From contig CM067317.1 of NCBI GenBank assembly GCA_034231615.1, positions 13,061,316-13,125,315 of the forward strand: a stretch of DNA of 64,000 nucleotides. The letters are read 5' to 3'. The notes beneath the pieces are model-generated. The model worked only from the letters and a program-made list of their open reading frames with translations, was not told where the DNA came from and did not search any database. The DNA comes from Meghimatium bilineatum. Its lineage: Eukaryota; Mollusca; Gastropoda; Stylommatophora; Philomycidae. A program made the position numbers and the translations under genes. Position 1 is the first letter of the stretch, and each line of letters begins with the position of its first letter. Shown here piece after piece: positions 20,770-33,056 of this stretch.

Positions 20770-23740
20770 ACATTGTTTCATCTGGAGCTTGACTCTTATC
20801 ATTAGAATTTTGCTACAATATTTTGTGTTCTTCAGTCTGTTGTGCCTCTTCAAACGTTCAAGGTTTCATAACAATTCATCGCCACGTAATAGGCACATGA
20901 CTCTCTTGCGTCACTATTGAGTATCTCAAGATCTCCCTGGAGATGTTATAGCCCATGTAATGAAATCCTGCATGGTTGTAAACCAACATGTATGATACAC
21001 ATGTAAGAGAAAGACAGTTTTTTTATGTTAATGCTTTCTTTAGTTCAGTGGTAACACTCCACCTTATGTACGCCACTCCTTCACACTCTCTTTCTCACTT
21101 TCTCTCTTTCTCTCTCTGTCTCTCGCTCTCCAGTTTTAAAAATCATTTCTGTATCTGTAATAACCAGTATGATGCGATAGCGCATGCATGGCCGTCTACA
21201 ATATAAGGCTTACTGATTAAGGGAAAATCAAATCTTCTTAATGACTCAATTGCCTATACCCGTGTTTGCATTGGTCAGTATGATTATACTGTGTGTGACA
21301 GCAGTCAGTGACAAGCAAGGTGATAGACAAATGAGGTTATCTTTAAATGCATGATTTTTTCATTAACCAAAATGTCTTATATATCACAGATGGTCATAGT
21401 TTATGCTCTCTCTCTCTCTCTCTATCTCTCTACGCACGCACACACACGACACTTACAATCTTCTATTACTGTATCATATTTGTGGTCGTATATTTCTGAT
21501 GTACTTATGTGATTTCTACCATTTCATCCATCCTGATCCGTCACGTCCAACTACCCAGAGCGTATACTCTTTAGTCCATTTGTTGTAACTTATCTGTAAC
21601 ATGGACCAGACATTTCCTATTTACAAGAATAGTTCGTAATCCTGAGAGTCTGAAATAAAATTGATGGCTGTATTTTTTTCTAGCTCTTCTGGACCAGATA
21701 GAATATTTGTCATGTGTCTGGACTCTGTCATAGTACTCCTGAATGCACTCTGTGTCTGGACTCTATCATGGTACTTCTGAAGGTACTTCTGAACACACTC
21801 TTTGCCACACTAACGATGAATTTCTTAGCCCCAGTAATCGTTGTTGACATTATACGCAAACGCTCAGAGATGTGGTTTAATGTGACCATGTACTTACAAA
21901 TAAAACGTTTCTGCGTGAACAATCTTACTTTTATGTTTGCATGCTTTGTGTTATATTTCTTCTACTAACTCTTTTTTCAGCGTTCACAGCTTTCTAAATA
22001 TTGTAATCCCCACCAAATTTCTTCCTTGTTCCTCTTTTATGTTTTACTCCTACTTGCAGTATCCTTGAGAGAATGTGTCTTGTTGTTACAGGATTCTGTT
22101 ACTATGATTAAGTAAACATACCTCGACTACACATTTTTATGGTAACACCTAAACCTTTCATCGAAATGTGTAGGTCTGTTGCTTCAAGCCAGGTATGGTT
22201 GGTATGTAGCAGCGTAGTTGGAAATCGTGAAGGATAGCTCCCAGGGGCGTAATGAGATTATGCTACGGATAAATTGTTTTTAATGTTTGATATATATTAG
22301 ATATCCGTGTAATGAATGCGGACGATTCTGGGTGGTATGTGAGATTCGTGGGTAAAGTCTAGCGAGGTTACTAATTTTTTCCCCGTCTCATTTGTATATC
22401 AATTAGACACAAAATACAGTCAGTGGTAACGATGATAAAGAAAGAGTCGACAATGATGATGATGATAAGTAGGGCGAGGATGATGATAATGATATTGAGG
22501 TTGATGATGATAATGGACACTATATCGTGTAACAGACATGTTTAGTATGAGGCTTGAAATAATCAACGCCTACGTATCGCACACAATGCCTTTATCGGGC
22601 TGAAACAAGAGCAACTGCAAAGTTATAGGGAACATCTAGCATATAAATTCAGTAGTAAAAATGTACATCCTGTTCCAGATAGACAATTTGTGAACGTAAG
22701 GTTGTGATATACAATTATCGATATTCATTAATTATTAACAATTATGGTTGAAATAATATAATGTTACTAAAACGTAATTACTAACAATTATGGTTTGAAT
22801 AATATAATGTTACTAAAACGTAAAATAAAAGGCGAATAATGAAGTGCAAATAATACATGTTAAATCAATGTAAAATAATAGGCAATGGAAATACAGGAAA
22901 CAACAAAGACGTTTTTATGTGTGTCATGATTATTTTGTATTTGCACTTACTGATTAGAATTTGAGTATATAGGCTGTTTAGCAAGAATTAAAAGAGTTAA
23001 CAGCAAAGTTTTAAAAAGTTACCAGCCAGTACGGAATGGAAATCAATACGGAAAAGAGCAAGATCTTGGTTAACAGCAGAGGCACAAAATAAACCCCCTT
23101 CCCCGCCCCCTACACTCCCCCAACCCCCAGGCACTGAAGCCTTCTATGACCGATAGTTGGTTCAGAAGCTATTGAGGCGAGGTGTGATCTAGGGGTCGGT
23201 TACTCCTTATAGAATAAATTAATAATATTTATTTGCAAATTAATAATTTGTGTGATTATGCGATATATTCTATCATATATTTGATGGTGTTTGAATTATT
23301 ACAATCTGTTTTATACTAATCTAATGCAAACTCTTAATAAGTATTCCAAATTTTCATATTTAAACCATTGTATGAAACTGTATAATGTAATTAGAGCAAA
23401 CAATTTACAATCTTTGCATATGGGTTATGTTCCATCCAAATCTGTATAGCGATAACTGTGTTCAAGATGAAGCACATATTGGTCACCACTGTTTCAATAA
23501 TTTAACCGACGAAGCAGTAATGTATCATTGCTTGCTATTTACGTCGAAAATATCAAACGGCTTTAACGCGGAAAACTGTTACAATATTTGTGTCTTGCAA
23601 AGTTGGCCGTGGCCCGAAATAATTTTCTAACGTTTTATGAAAACTCCTAGAAGTATTATCATTTGCTGTTTGCATTGCTGCGGCACTCTTTATAAAAATA
23701 AAAATAAAAGTATCGTCTGTGCGATATATTCTAAATAAGA
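20770..23740. other. Long unassigned intronic stretch
   Basis: I recognise no gene or full element here. Minor features are CT-rich microsatellites (21080-21130 and 21405-21430), a GAT-rich tract (22455-22515) and a 50-bp direct duplication with ATAATATAATGTTACTAAAA (22740-22821). Open frames of 60 to 84 codons have no known motif. Confidence 0.4.
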
Positions 23741-25145
23741 CAATTTGGTTTCAGTAAAGTCATGAGATGCACAGATGCAATTTTTGCGCAACGTCAACTC
23801 AGCGAAAAGACATTTGATATTGTGTTTGTGAAAACAACATTTGACAGAGTTGACGGGGTTAAATTGTGGCTAATATTGGAAGACTATGGAATACAGGAAC
23901 AATTATTAGAAAACATAAGAGATTTATACAAAATCTGCCAAAGTATAATCAGAACTATTGGAAGACACACCAGACCCACTTGAAATAAAAACATGCTTCA
24001 GACAAGTCAGCGTACTATCACTTCTGTTCGACACATGCATGGACATGATAAATAAATTAACAGTCTAAATAAACGAATCCACCCTTGCAAATACAATCAA
24101 ATGAAGAACACAGCTCAATAAAAGAACTGCTATTTTCATAGGATCAATGTTTAATATAAGGATTTAAGATGAATGACTGCGGCACACACACCTGATCTAT
24201 ACCACCTGGGAACAACACAACATGAAACTAAACACATCTAAAACAGAGACTATGAAGTTAAAGCAGAACACCAGGTCAGTTAAATGTATCTGTCAATTGT
24301 ACAGAAGTAAAGCAGGTCTCAGTTCTAATATTTAGGAATCGTCTTTACAATGCATGCAAATTTGATAGAGAGTTCGAAACAAGATGTGAGAAAGTCCTTG
24401 CTATGACTTAGCAGCTGATGCTAATACTGAAACACCCAACTATCTGCAGGCTATAAAATGACGATTCTTCTTCGTTCGTTTTCAAACTCCTGCAGATTAG
24501 CAGGATGTAGTCCGGAGAACTGAATGAGTTGTGTCATCGTTTACAGCATTGCTGCGATATATGCGCATTTCGGCCTGACACATCCGACTTCAGCATGGCT
24601 TTGGGTCACTGACCTTATATGGGATGGGACAGCCAACTCTATCCCATAACCTCCTTTGTCGTCTCTTGCGACGTGCATGGACGGTAAACAGTGTTGTTGT
24701 TCTTTGCTCCCCATTCGGGCCCCGGCAACACACGGGCGAAATGACCATTGATGAACAGTATTTTTACACCAACTCTGTGTTACCAATGTCAAACATGGCA
24801 TTTGAGAAACACATTAGCGAAAAATACTACAGTATGTGAATTGAGATGCTTGAGGAAAGCTATAAATGTCACGAGGAATCGGCAAAGAAATGAAGATATC
24901 AGGAAAGCAATAAAAACAATCTCTAGTCAAGACTACATTGATAGACAGCAAACCAGGTGGTTTGGTCACGTCATGAGAATGGATCCACTGCAACCAGCCC
25001 TTCATGCATACAACAACATAAATATCGGGCTACACGGCAGGAGGAAGACCAAGAACTAGATGGGTAGAGACAATCAAAGAAACCTTAAAGAGACACGGGT
25101 TGACTATGCCAAGTGCGACCAAAATGGCGAAAGACAGACAACTAT
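23741..25145 (+). pseudogene. LINE reverse transcriptase, decayed and split by SINE-A
   Basis: QFGFSKVMRCTDAIFAQRQL opens the fragment at 23741, and FDIVFVKTTFDRVDGVKLWL follows (palm motif A region, with the usual D/K/AFD altered). Diverged sequence runs to 24455. After the SINE, TNSVLPMSNMAFE resembles the LP.L.YG.E.W motif, and NEDIRKAIKTISSQDYIDRQ, QTRWFGHVMRMD and GRRKTK form the C-terminal tail to about 25145. No YADD box is found, and many frame changes are present. Confidence 0.8.
24467..24738 (-). mobile_element. SINE-A inserted in the LINE, with 11-bp target duplication
   Basis: Full minus-strand copy from the tail (TTCTTCGTTCGTTTTCAAAC) to the head (GGGCCCCGGCAACACACGGG). Flanking repeats AAATGACGATT (24456-24466) and AAATGACCATT (24739-24749) match at 10 of 11 positions. 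Confidence 0.9.
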
Positions 25146-26674
25146 AACTCTACCCCCCCCCCCACGACGTTTAACAGCACAGTGGTAATGACAATAGATT
25201 GATCCTCTAGCACTTTATTATATACTATTGCTGGAACTGTAAAGAGTTCAAATCCTTCGTTCCGTGTTTATAACTTATTTGTATGCTATATTTCCTTGTT
25301 CAACCTTTCTGCCAAAACTTGTCCGAATATACCCAATTAAACTTCTCCAAAGTTTTGCTTTCAAATCTTCTAAGAAAACATATTTTCTTATGGCTGTTTA
25401 CTGTTTTTCCTAACATCGTTTGCTGTCTTTATTTTCCTTTCATGTTTCCAATATCAACATTTCATGTTCGTCTGATCCTTTCTTTATGTCTGATTGTAAT
25501 GCCATCTCGTGCGGCAACAGGCAGTTAGCTTGCCTAATTGCTGCAGTGGATTGACGTTTTTTCCTTTCTTGTTATTACTCTTGAAATGAGGACGCGCAAT
25601 TTTCAACGAAACAGACGTTTTAAGTTGTAGCGAATACAGAGAAGACAGCAGTAGAAACGATTACTAAAAGGTGAGCACAGCGCAGATAGTGACAGGTTTA
25701 CAAAAGATAGAAATATAATAGATGTTTATATGGCTATTGTGAAGCTCTTGGTATACTAGTAACGTATACATTACAAATAATATATTACATTGATTGTAAT
25801 TTAACTTGATACAAAAAATTCTTGCGTAGTCAGTGAAATTTCCATACGAGCAATAGGCACCATTGAAAACTGGTGCCTGGAAGAATATTGAACATAAAAT
25901 GGAATGCTTTTAAAACAATAGATTCGTTAAGGAAAGAAATAAGCTTAGAATTTGTGGCTTTTTTTTTTTAAAGAAAAAAGACTGAATAACATTGGTCACG
26001 TATTTACAATGGATGAAAACTTTATTTATGGTTGATTGCTGATCCAGCGGTCTATGGGCTCACGCCCTTTGACCCAATGCCATTGTGTGATATATGCATG
26101 TGTTTGTGAGCTGTTGTTTTGTTCCATATAATGTGTTCCATTAATCTGGTCCTGGAGGGAAAAACATTATTTATAAACAAACCTTCATGTGGAAGGCATA
26201 GGGTAAAAGAAAATAGTCCATTTAAAGTCACTACACAGAACAGTTACAGAAAAAGTTCATTATGTAATATATATATATATATGATATACGACGACTAACT
26301 ACAGCAACAACGTGCAAAGAGGGTCTCAACATGGAGAGAAATGAGTACTGCCATATGTACCATCCTTGACCCAAAAGGAATTAACTAAGTGAATCGATAG
26401 ATGCTTTTTGATAGAAACGTCGACGTATTTGTTGCTGTCCTTTATAAGTGTAAGTTATGTATACGCTTCAGTAAAAACCTCTGTACAGTATTTAGATGTA
26501 TACGGTGTAACGCCCGTAATTGTTTGCGAACAACTAGTGGTATTGTGATCAGTGTTTAACAGACCACCTTTACTTACCATTTGCTGGAGCTTACGGAATT
26601 CAATCCAGCTCATCCGAGAATTAAACAATGGACCACTTGGTTAGAAAGCGAGTTCATTAAAAACTGCACCACCT
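25146..26674. other. Unassigned sequence
   Basis: No gene or complete repeat is recognised. A short piece at 26030-26090 (CCAGCGGTCTATGGGCTCAC) resembles 9890-9930, so a dispersed element fragment may be present. Confidence 0.35.
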
Positions 26675-26679
26675 CGGCT

Positions 26680-27716
26680 ACATAAATATAGCTGTAAATA
26701 TATAGCATACATAAATATAGCTGTAAATATATAGCATACATAAATATAGCTGTAAATATATAGCATACATAAATATAGCTGTAAATATATAGCATACATA
26801 AATATAGCTGTAAATATATAGCATACATAAATATAGCTGTAAATATATAGCATACATAAATATAGCTGTAAATATATAGCATACATAAATAAAGCTGTAA
26901 ATATATAGCATACATAAATATAGCTGTAAATATATAGCATACATAAATATAGCTGTAAATATATAGCATACATAAATATAGCTGTAAATATATAGCATAC
27001 ATAAATATAGCTGTAAATATATAGCATACATAAATATAGCTGTAAATATATAGCATACATAAATATAGCTGTAAATATATAGCATACATAAATATAGCTG
27101 TAAATATATAGCATACATAAATATAGCTGTAAATATATAGCATACATAAATATAGCTGTAAATATATAGCATACATAAATATAGCTGTAAATATATAGCA
27201 TACATAAATATAGCTGTAAATATATAGCATACATAAATATAGCTGTAAATATATAGCATACATAAATATAGCTGTAAATATATAGCATACATAAATATAG
27301 CTGTAAATATATAGCATACATAAATATAGCTGTAAATATATAGCATACATAAATATAGCTGTAAATATATAGCATACATAAATATAGCTGTAAATATATA
27401 GCATACATAAATATAGCTGTAAATATATAGCATACATAAATATAGCTGTAAATATATAGCATACATAAATATAGCTGTAAATATATAGCATACATAAATA
27501 TAGCTGTAAATATATAGCATACATAAATATAGCTGTAAATATATAGCATACATAAATATAGCTGTAAATATATAGCATACATAAATATAGCTGTAAATAT
27601 ATAGCATACATAAATATAGCTGTAAATATATAGCATACATAAATATAGCTGTAAATATATAGCATACATAAATATAGCTGTAAATATATAGCATACATAA
27701 ATATAGCTGTAAATAA
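26680..27716. repeat. 29-bp AT-rich satellite, about 36 copies
   Basis: Unit CTGTAAATATATAGCATACA plus TAAATATAG, almost without variation; the one difference I see is AAAGC for ATAGC near 26891. Because 29 is not a multiple of three and no stop arises on the minus strand, all three minus frames stay open for over 350 codons and spell the same 29-residue cycle. I treat this as an array property and not as a gene. Confidence 0.97.
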
Positions 27717-27892
27717 ATATCCCCATCAGATATTTGAACCACGTCGTCTCAGCTACTAAATTATGTGAATAAATCGCTAAAACGTAATACTAGTTAAAAC
27801 TCAGTTGCAATATCCGTCGTGTGGTGTTATATATATTTGCTCATACGTTGTCAATCAAAGCAATAGTACCTTCACTTAATTATTTAAAATAC

Positions 27893-28003
27893 TTGAGACT
27901 AACGGGAATTGAACCAGTCCGTTCAACGTTTAAACGGACTGGTTCAATTCCCGTTAGTCTCATGAATTTTTAAATTGTCCTCTGGTTTCCTACTTAAATT
28001 TAC
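27893..28003. mobile_element. Hairpin-bearing insertion flanked by 13-bp direct repeats
   Basis: A perfect inverted repeat of 30 bp (27894-27923 and 27933-27962) with a 9-base loop. The right arm contains GGTTCAATTCCCG, like a RNA polymerase III B box. The direct repeats TTATTTAAAATAC at 27880-27892 and 28004-28016 bracket it like a target duplication. There is no coding capacity. Confidence 0.7.
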
Positions 28004-28072
28004 TTATTTAAAATACGTAGGTAACACTTGTTTGTCATCAGAGTGATTTATGTTGGTTATTAAAATACGTTA

Positions 28073-28330
28073 TTGTTTCGCTTCAAGGTGATAAAACGCC
28101 GTAAACTTGTTTGGTTTGGACATGTAACAAATAAACTCAGTAAAATTATTGTGCAAAGAATTGTCGGTGTGGAAGGAGAAAAGGTGGTAAAAGAAAATAC
28201 TGGATTGATAACATCAAGGGATGGTCTGAGTATAATTTGTCTACACTCGTCAGAATGACATAAAGCTGGTGTGTTTAGATGCATTTTTCTGCTGGGGTTT
28301 CCAGTGTTGCATCCATATAATCCAGAAAGG
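28073..28330 (+). pseudogene. LINE reverse transcriptase C-terminal fragment
   Basis: FKVIKRRKLVWFGHVTNKLS, then KIIVQRIVGVEGEKVVKENT, YWIDNIKGWS in a second frame, and a terminal STLVRM segment. Same family as 7790 and 12950. One frameshift occurs near 28170. Confidence 0.82.
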
Positions 28331-28569
28331 TTATGGGTCTTGTTATTATTGTTTCACACAAAAAAATGCTATGGGGAATTCTTCTTTACGTGATATTATT
28401 TCCAGAGTGTAGTCTTTCTTTGTGGACGCTTCTGTACTTGTTGACCTGCTGTGTCCAAGAACATGTGCAATCAATGAATGCGACTAATTCATTCAAGTGC
28501 CAAAAGCTGTAAACGTTAATATTTCTCTGCAACTCTCTATTTCTTTTGCTGTTAATAAGTTCAGTTGGT

Positions 28570-28850
28570 GACATTCTCTCGTGCCACAGTGACAACCCGT
28601 CGAGCTATTGTCTTCCTCTGTCTCTTTTCCCCGTGAACTTTCCTATTGGTTACTAAATGTTCATGTTTCTCTCTTCTTATCAAATGTCCTAAAAATCTTG
28701 ACCTGTTTGATTCTCATTTCTGGTTATAATTACTCTTTTTGCTCCATCATCTCTGAGAACTTCTACACTGATAATATTAGTTTTTCATTGAATTGTCATC
28801 ATTTTTGTAAGAAACGCCGCGTTCTTCTCAGTAGCCTCCAGCTGACTTTG
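28570..28850 (-). pseudogene. LINE reverse transcriptase C-terminal fragment
   Basis: Minus-strand reading with frame changes: LRRTRRFLQK, SVEVLRDDGAKRVIITRNEN, then a FLGH-like segment and KFTGKRDRGRQ. It pairs with 33180-33560, which has the same VEVLRDDGVKR motif. Confidence 0.65.
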
Positions 28851-29054
28851 ACATGTTTTTAAATAACACCCCCCATAGTACAGAGAAAGGTATAGAGTTA
28901 ATCCTTATACTATGGTTATCTGTGTCAGTGTGGTTAGTGCATCTGTTTTGTGTTCACGAAGTCGCAGGCTTAATTCTGGCCCGCTACTTTTTGTTTACCA
29001 GTTGGTTGTTATTGTTTTCTTAGAGACTCCAGGGGATTCTCGCTTCAAAGTTAC

Positions 29055-29190
29055 GTGCCACGAAAGCTATGACGTTGCGTGCCACGAAAGCTATGACGTT
29101 GCGTGCCACGAAAGCTATGACGTTGCGTGCCACGAAAGCTACGAAGTGATGTGCCACAAAAGCTACAAAGTTATGTGCCATGAAAGATAC
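29055..29190. repeat. 24-bp repeat
   Basis: About six copies of CGTGCCACGAAAGCTATGAC plus GTTG. The frame stays open with an eight-residue period (CHESYDVA), but nothing else suggests a gene. Confidence 0.93.
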
Positions 29191-29229
29191 CTCTCAGCTG
29201 AGAGGGAAAAAGTGCATTTTGGAAAACCC

Positions 29230-29755
29230 TAGTACAAATTAAGTCAATAATCGAGTACGTTGAAGCTTTCCGAATCTTTGGAATGCTCATGAAAAAAAAA
29301 TTATAATCGTTGCAGACAATTCTCCCGAAAAGTAGGATACGTTGAGACCCACAGTTATGCACGTACGCACAGGTAATAGACAATATGTATAGGGCAGACC
29401 AAGATAAATCACTCTGATGACAAACAACTGTTACCTCCCCGAAATGTCAAGAAACACCGAATTCTAGAAATGCAGCCCCCAAACAAATACACACTGACAA
29501 CATGTGCAGTATACATGCAACACCCCAAACAAATACACACTGACATGTGAACTGGGCATGAAGCCGGACAATTTGGTGCAGTTTAGGCAAGAGAGAAAGT
29601 GTTGAACGTCATGGAAGTTAACTTTGGTTGTGGAGACGTCACCTCATCTATCTGTTGATTATTTATAGATGACGATTACATAATAAGAGGAAACATGTGT
29701 GATTAATTTCTGTAGATTGTTGGAAAATAAGAAAGTCATTCATTGCCCCAGTTTA
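29230..29755. other. Unassigned sequence
   Basis: Apart from a short duplication (CCCAAACAAATACACACTGA at 29477 and 29523) nothing is recognised. Confidence 0.35.
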
Positions 29756-29756
29756 T

Positions 29757-29918
29757 CGTGTATTATATATGAAGTATTTACTGTGTATTATATATGAAGT
29801 ATTTACTGTGTATTATATATGAAGTATTTACTGTGTATTATATATGAAGTATTTACTGTGTATTATATATGAAGTATTTACTGTGTATTATATATGAAGT
29901 ATTTACTGTGTATTACAT
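29757..29918. repeat. 23-bp repeat
   Basis: Seven copies of TGTATTATATATGAAGTATT plus TAC. Confidence 0.95.
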
Positions 29919-30009
29919 GCGATTTCATTTATTGTATATTAATTTTGATTTTTTTCTTTTTATTTATATTTCACAGTCCCCTGAGCTGTTCGCTTCAGAA
30001 TATTCTAAA

Positions 30010-30465
30010 CTTTTTAAAAATACATTCGTTAGTTTCAGGACATCTTGTTATTTTTGTCAATTCCATGTGACAGTCTTTCCACTTCCTTCTATTTCATGTG
30101 CTGTCCATCATTTCCGATACCGATGTTCTCCCATGCCATACTGCTAGGTTGTCAAGCATCTTCTCTCTTAGTCTTCCCTTAACTCTCTTACTTCAACTTG
30201 CCTTCTGTTACAATGTGTTCCATCTTCCCTGTTCCCAAGAAGTGTCCAAAAAATGTGGACTTTCTCTTTCTGATGCAGGTAAGCGGCTCTCTTTTTTAAT
30301 TAACTTCTTTCAAGATATCTTCATTACGCTTTTTATATGTCTGTGGTGTTCTTAACATTCTTCTATAAAACCACATCTCTGCTGCCTCAATATAATTTTT
30401 CACTGGTCTGCTGAATGTCCAAGGTTCATTTCCATACATCAGAATTGGTTCTATATTACGTCAAA
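30010..30465 (-). pseudogene. LINE reverse transcriptase C-terminal fragment
   Basis: Minus-strand reading: EPILMYGNEPWTFSRPVKNY, IEAAEMWFYRRMLRTPQTYK, KRNEDILKEVN, a FFGHFLGTGKMEHIVTEGKL segment and GRLREKMLDNLAVWHG. This is a classic LINE thumb and tail. Stops and one frameshift disable it. The same family is at 37565-37960. Confidence 0.85.
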
Positions 30466-31240
30466 GAACTCACTCAAGTTTCTCACGTCAATTGACAAAG
30501 ATATATTACATATGATGTCTTAATCTTGTGAAATTTTGCCTTAGCCACAGAACGTATCTTTCACCGAAATGTCATTATTTTATGAGTCACTTTCAGTTTA
30601 GCACATAACACAACATTGCACGCGCTATTTGTCCTACGCCAAGATCGCTGCATCGAATATGACACATGAGATGTCATTCCTCCTTCAACCCGGCGGTGTC
30701 ATTTAACAGTGCAAATCTTGATCCTCTAGTGATGAAAATGCTCATAGGTTAATGTCGACACATCATTCAGGTCACGATGTGGCCTGTTGCTCCTGGAGTG
30801 GTGTGAATTTCACGTGCGGAGTGAATTTAAAACATCCTTTACCGGGCTACCTCGTAGCGAATTAATTTTTTTAAACGTGTGAAACGTCCTTGAACTTCAG
30901 CGTGAAAAGTCAACCCGACCCGTAATTTTGTGAATATATATATATATATATAAAATTCGCAACGAAATATCATACAATTATAGATGTTTGATTGTTAAGA
31001 AACCTGTCTTGGAATGATAAATTCGGAAACAGAAATGAAGTCTGGTCTTGCAATCAGACACAATGTGTAGAAAAAATGAATCATTTAGCAGCAAGAACGT
31101 CGGTGTTGCGTGAGTACAAAAGAGCTCATCATTCTGCATTTTCTGTAACGATGTTCTAGACGGGGGCGTACGGTGGTAATAAATGTTCAGTTGATATGCA
31201 AGAAAGATAGATTAAAACTAGATTTATGGTTGGAATGAAA
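30466..31240. other. Unassigned sequence
   Basis: No gene is seen. A short (TA)n lies at 30934-30951. Confidence 0.35.
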
Positions 31241-31244
31241 TTAT

Positions 31245-31645
31245 GCTTTGCTGGTTTCACTGTATTTGTTTGTTTTTTTATGTTCCATAAAAGAAAATAG
31301 AATTGGATTGTAATAAGTTGATTTCATGGTGTGAATTCCTGAGATAATTTGTTTGTTTTAAGTTCTATCACAGAAATAGAAAGAGATTCGGCTTTGTTGG
31401 TGTCACTGTATACATTCCCCAGATAAGTGTTTGGTTTTATCAAAGAAATAGAATGAGATTCGACTTTGCTGGCTTCACTGTATACATTCCCGAGATTAGT
31501 GTTTGGTTCTTTCACAGAAATAGAGATTCGGCTTTGTTGGTGTCACGGTATATATTCCCGAGATTTCCCGAGATAAGTGTTTGGTTTTATATCCCATAAA
31601 GAAAACATAATGGGATTGTGCTATGTTGGAATCACGGTATAAATT
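31245..31645. repeat. Degenerate 60-70-bp repeat
   Basis: About six copies with the core GAGATTCGGCTTTGTTGGTG, then TCACTGTATACATTCCCGAG and GTGTTTGGTTTTAT. Lengths vary by insertions and deletions. The LINE at 31657 inserted at its right end. Confidence 0.8.
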
Positions 31646-31656
31646 AATCCAGTATA

Positions 31657-32502
31657 CACAAAAGTCACCCTCAGTTTCCTGGATGAGGAATATCCACAAG
31701 ATATATGGGTCAGAGTATACACAGATGAGTCAGCACAGAATGCCGTGAGGAATGGAGGTGCAGGTGTATATATAGAATATCCACACAAGCCTAGAGATAC
31801 AATCAGAACACCGACAGGAAAATTCTGCAATAATTATGATGCAGAAATCCAGGCAATTAGTGTGGCAGCTAAAAAACTGCTGAACTCCAACTCTGACCTA
31901 CAGCCTGTGGTATTCCTGACAGATGCAAGGTCAGTGCTTCAAGCTCTCCAGTCTGGAAAACTAACAGACTTGAAAAAACTACTTAGGGAATTGTCTTACC
32001 AGTATAGGGTAACCATGCAGTGGATACCCTCTCACTGTGGAATACCAGGAAATTAAAAAGCAGACCAACTGGCTAAGGAAGGTGCTGCCGAAGACCAACC
32101 AGATATACCAATCACCTACCATAAGAAAAAAACAGATGATCAAGTCAATAAGAAAGCTACAAACACCAACACAAGATGACTATCATATTATGAACAGACC
32201 AGAACAAGTTATAATTCTACGTCTCAGAACAGGACACAACCGACTCCGCAGTCACATGTATACAAAGTTCAAGATTGGCAACACAGCCATGTGTACATGT
32301 GGACAGGCAGCACAGAGTGCCAAATATATACTTCAAGAGTGTTCTGAGCATGAAACGCTGAGGCAGACATATTGGCCAGAGGAAACAACACTGGAATCAA
32401 AACTCTATGGGAGACTGTATGAACTACAAAAGACAGTGAGTTTTATTAAGGAGACAGAATTACAGATATAGACATGTTTCTAGTGAACGAAAGAAGAAGA
32501 AG
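31657..32502 (+). pseudogene. LINE RNase H tail, 5'-truncated, with target duplication
   Basis: From 31710 the frame reads RVYTDESAQNAVRNGGAGVY, then NYDAEIQAISVA, VVFLTDARSVLQAL and MQWIPSHCGIPGN. These are the D, E, D and histidine motifs of RNase HI, all in place. A stop falls directly after GN, where GNEKAD is usual. After a frameshift the C-terminal part reads EQVIILRLRTGHNRLRSHMY, then CTCGQAAQSAKYILQEC. The element ends at a stop at 32471 and an AAG-type tail (AAGAAGAAGAAG), followed by AATCCAGTATA, which also stands at 31646-31656. It is therefore a young 5'-truncated insertion of a LINE with an RNase H domain. Confidence 0.92.
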
Positions 32503-32599
32503 AATCCAGTATAACTGCTTTGTTTTTTAGTGATATTTCTGCATTAAAGTAAGCTTGGATAGAAAATAACGTGCATGAGTGTGCATTATGGGTCTCCTA

Positions 32600-32870
32600 G
32601 ATCTCTGGTTAAACACGTTCCTGACTGGTTAAACACGTACCTGACTGGATAAAGACGTATCTGACTGGTAAAACACGTACCTGAATTCTTAAAACGTTTC
32701 AGACTGGTTAAACACGTACCTGACTGGCTAAATACTTTCCTGACTGGTTAAACACGTACCTGACTGGCTAAATACGTTCCTGACTGGTTAAACACGTATC
32801 TGACTGGCTAACTACGTTCCTGACTGGTTAAACACGTACCTGACTGGCTAAATACGTTCCTGACTCTATA
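32600..32870. repeat. 40-bp repeat
   Basis: About seven copies of TGACTGGTTAAACACGTACC followed by TGACTGGCTAAATACGTTCC. Each copy is itself two related 20-bp halves. Confidence 0.92.
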
Positions 32871-33056
32871 GTTTTATTCGTCTTGACCTCCATTCTCGCA
32901 CTCCTTGGTCTGGCACAAGTTTTAAGTAATTATACAAACATTAAATGTGGGTGTAGGCAAAATGTGGCCTGAGAATGCCTTTTAGCTGGTCGACCATGAT
33001 GAACTGAAAGTAATATATGCACAGGGCTCAGGAATCAGTTCTTGGAGCTACAAGGT

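Noticed and set aside
26610-27742. Three overlapping minus-strand open frames of 354-362 codons
   Set aside because: They lie entirely on the 29-bp satellite and spell one repeated peptide in all frames; no start context, splice signal or flanking domain supports a gene.
27933-27962. tRNA 3' half
   Set aside because: The T-arm-like GGTTCAATTCC is there, but the T stem does not pair and the sequence is fully used in a 30-bp palindrome.
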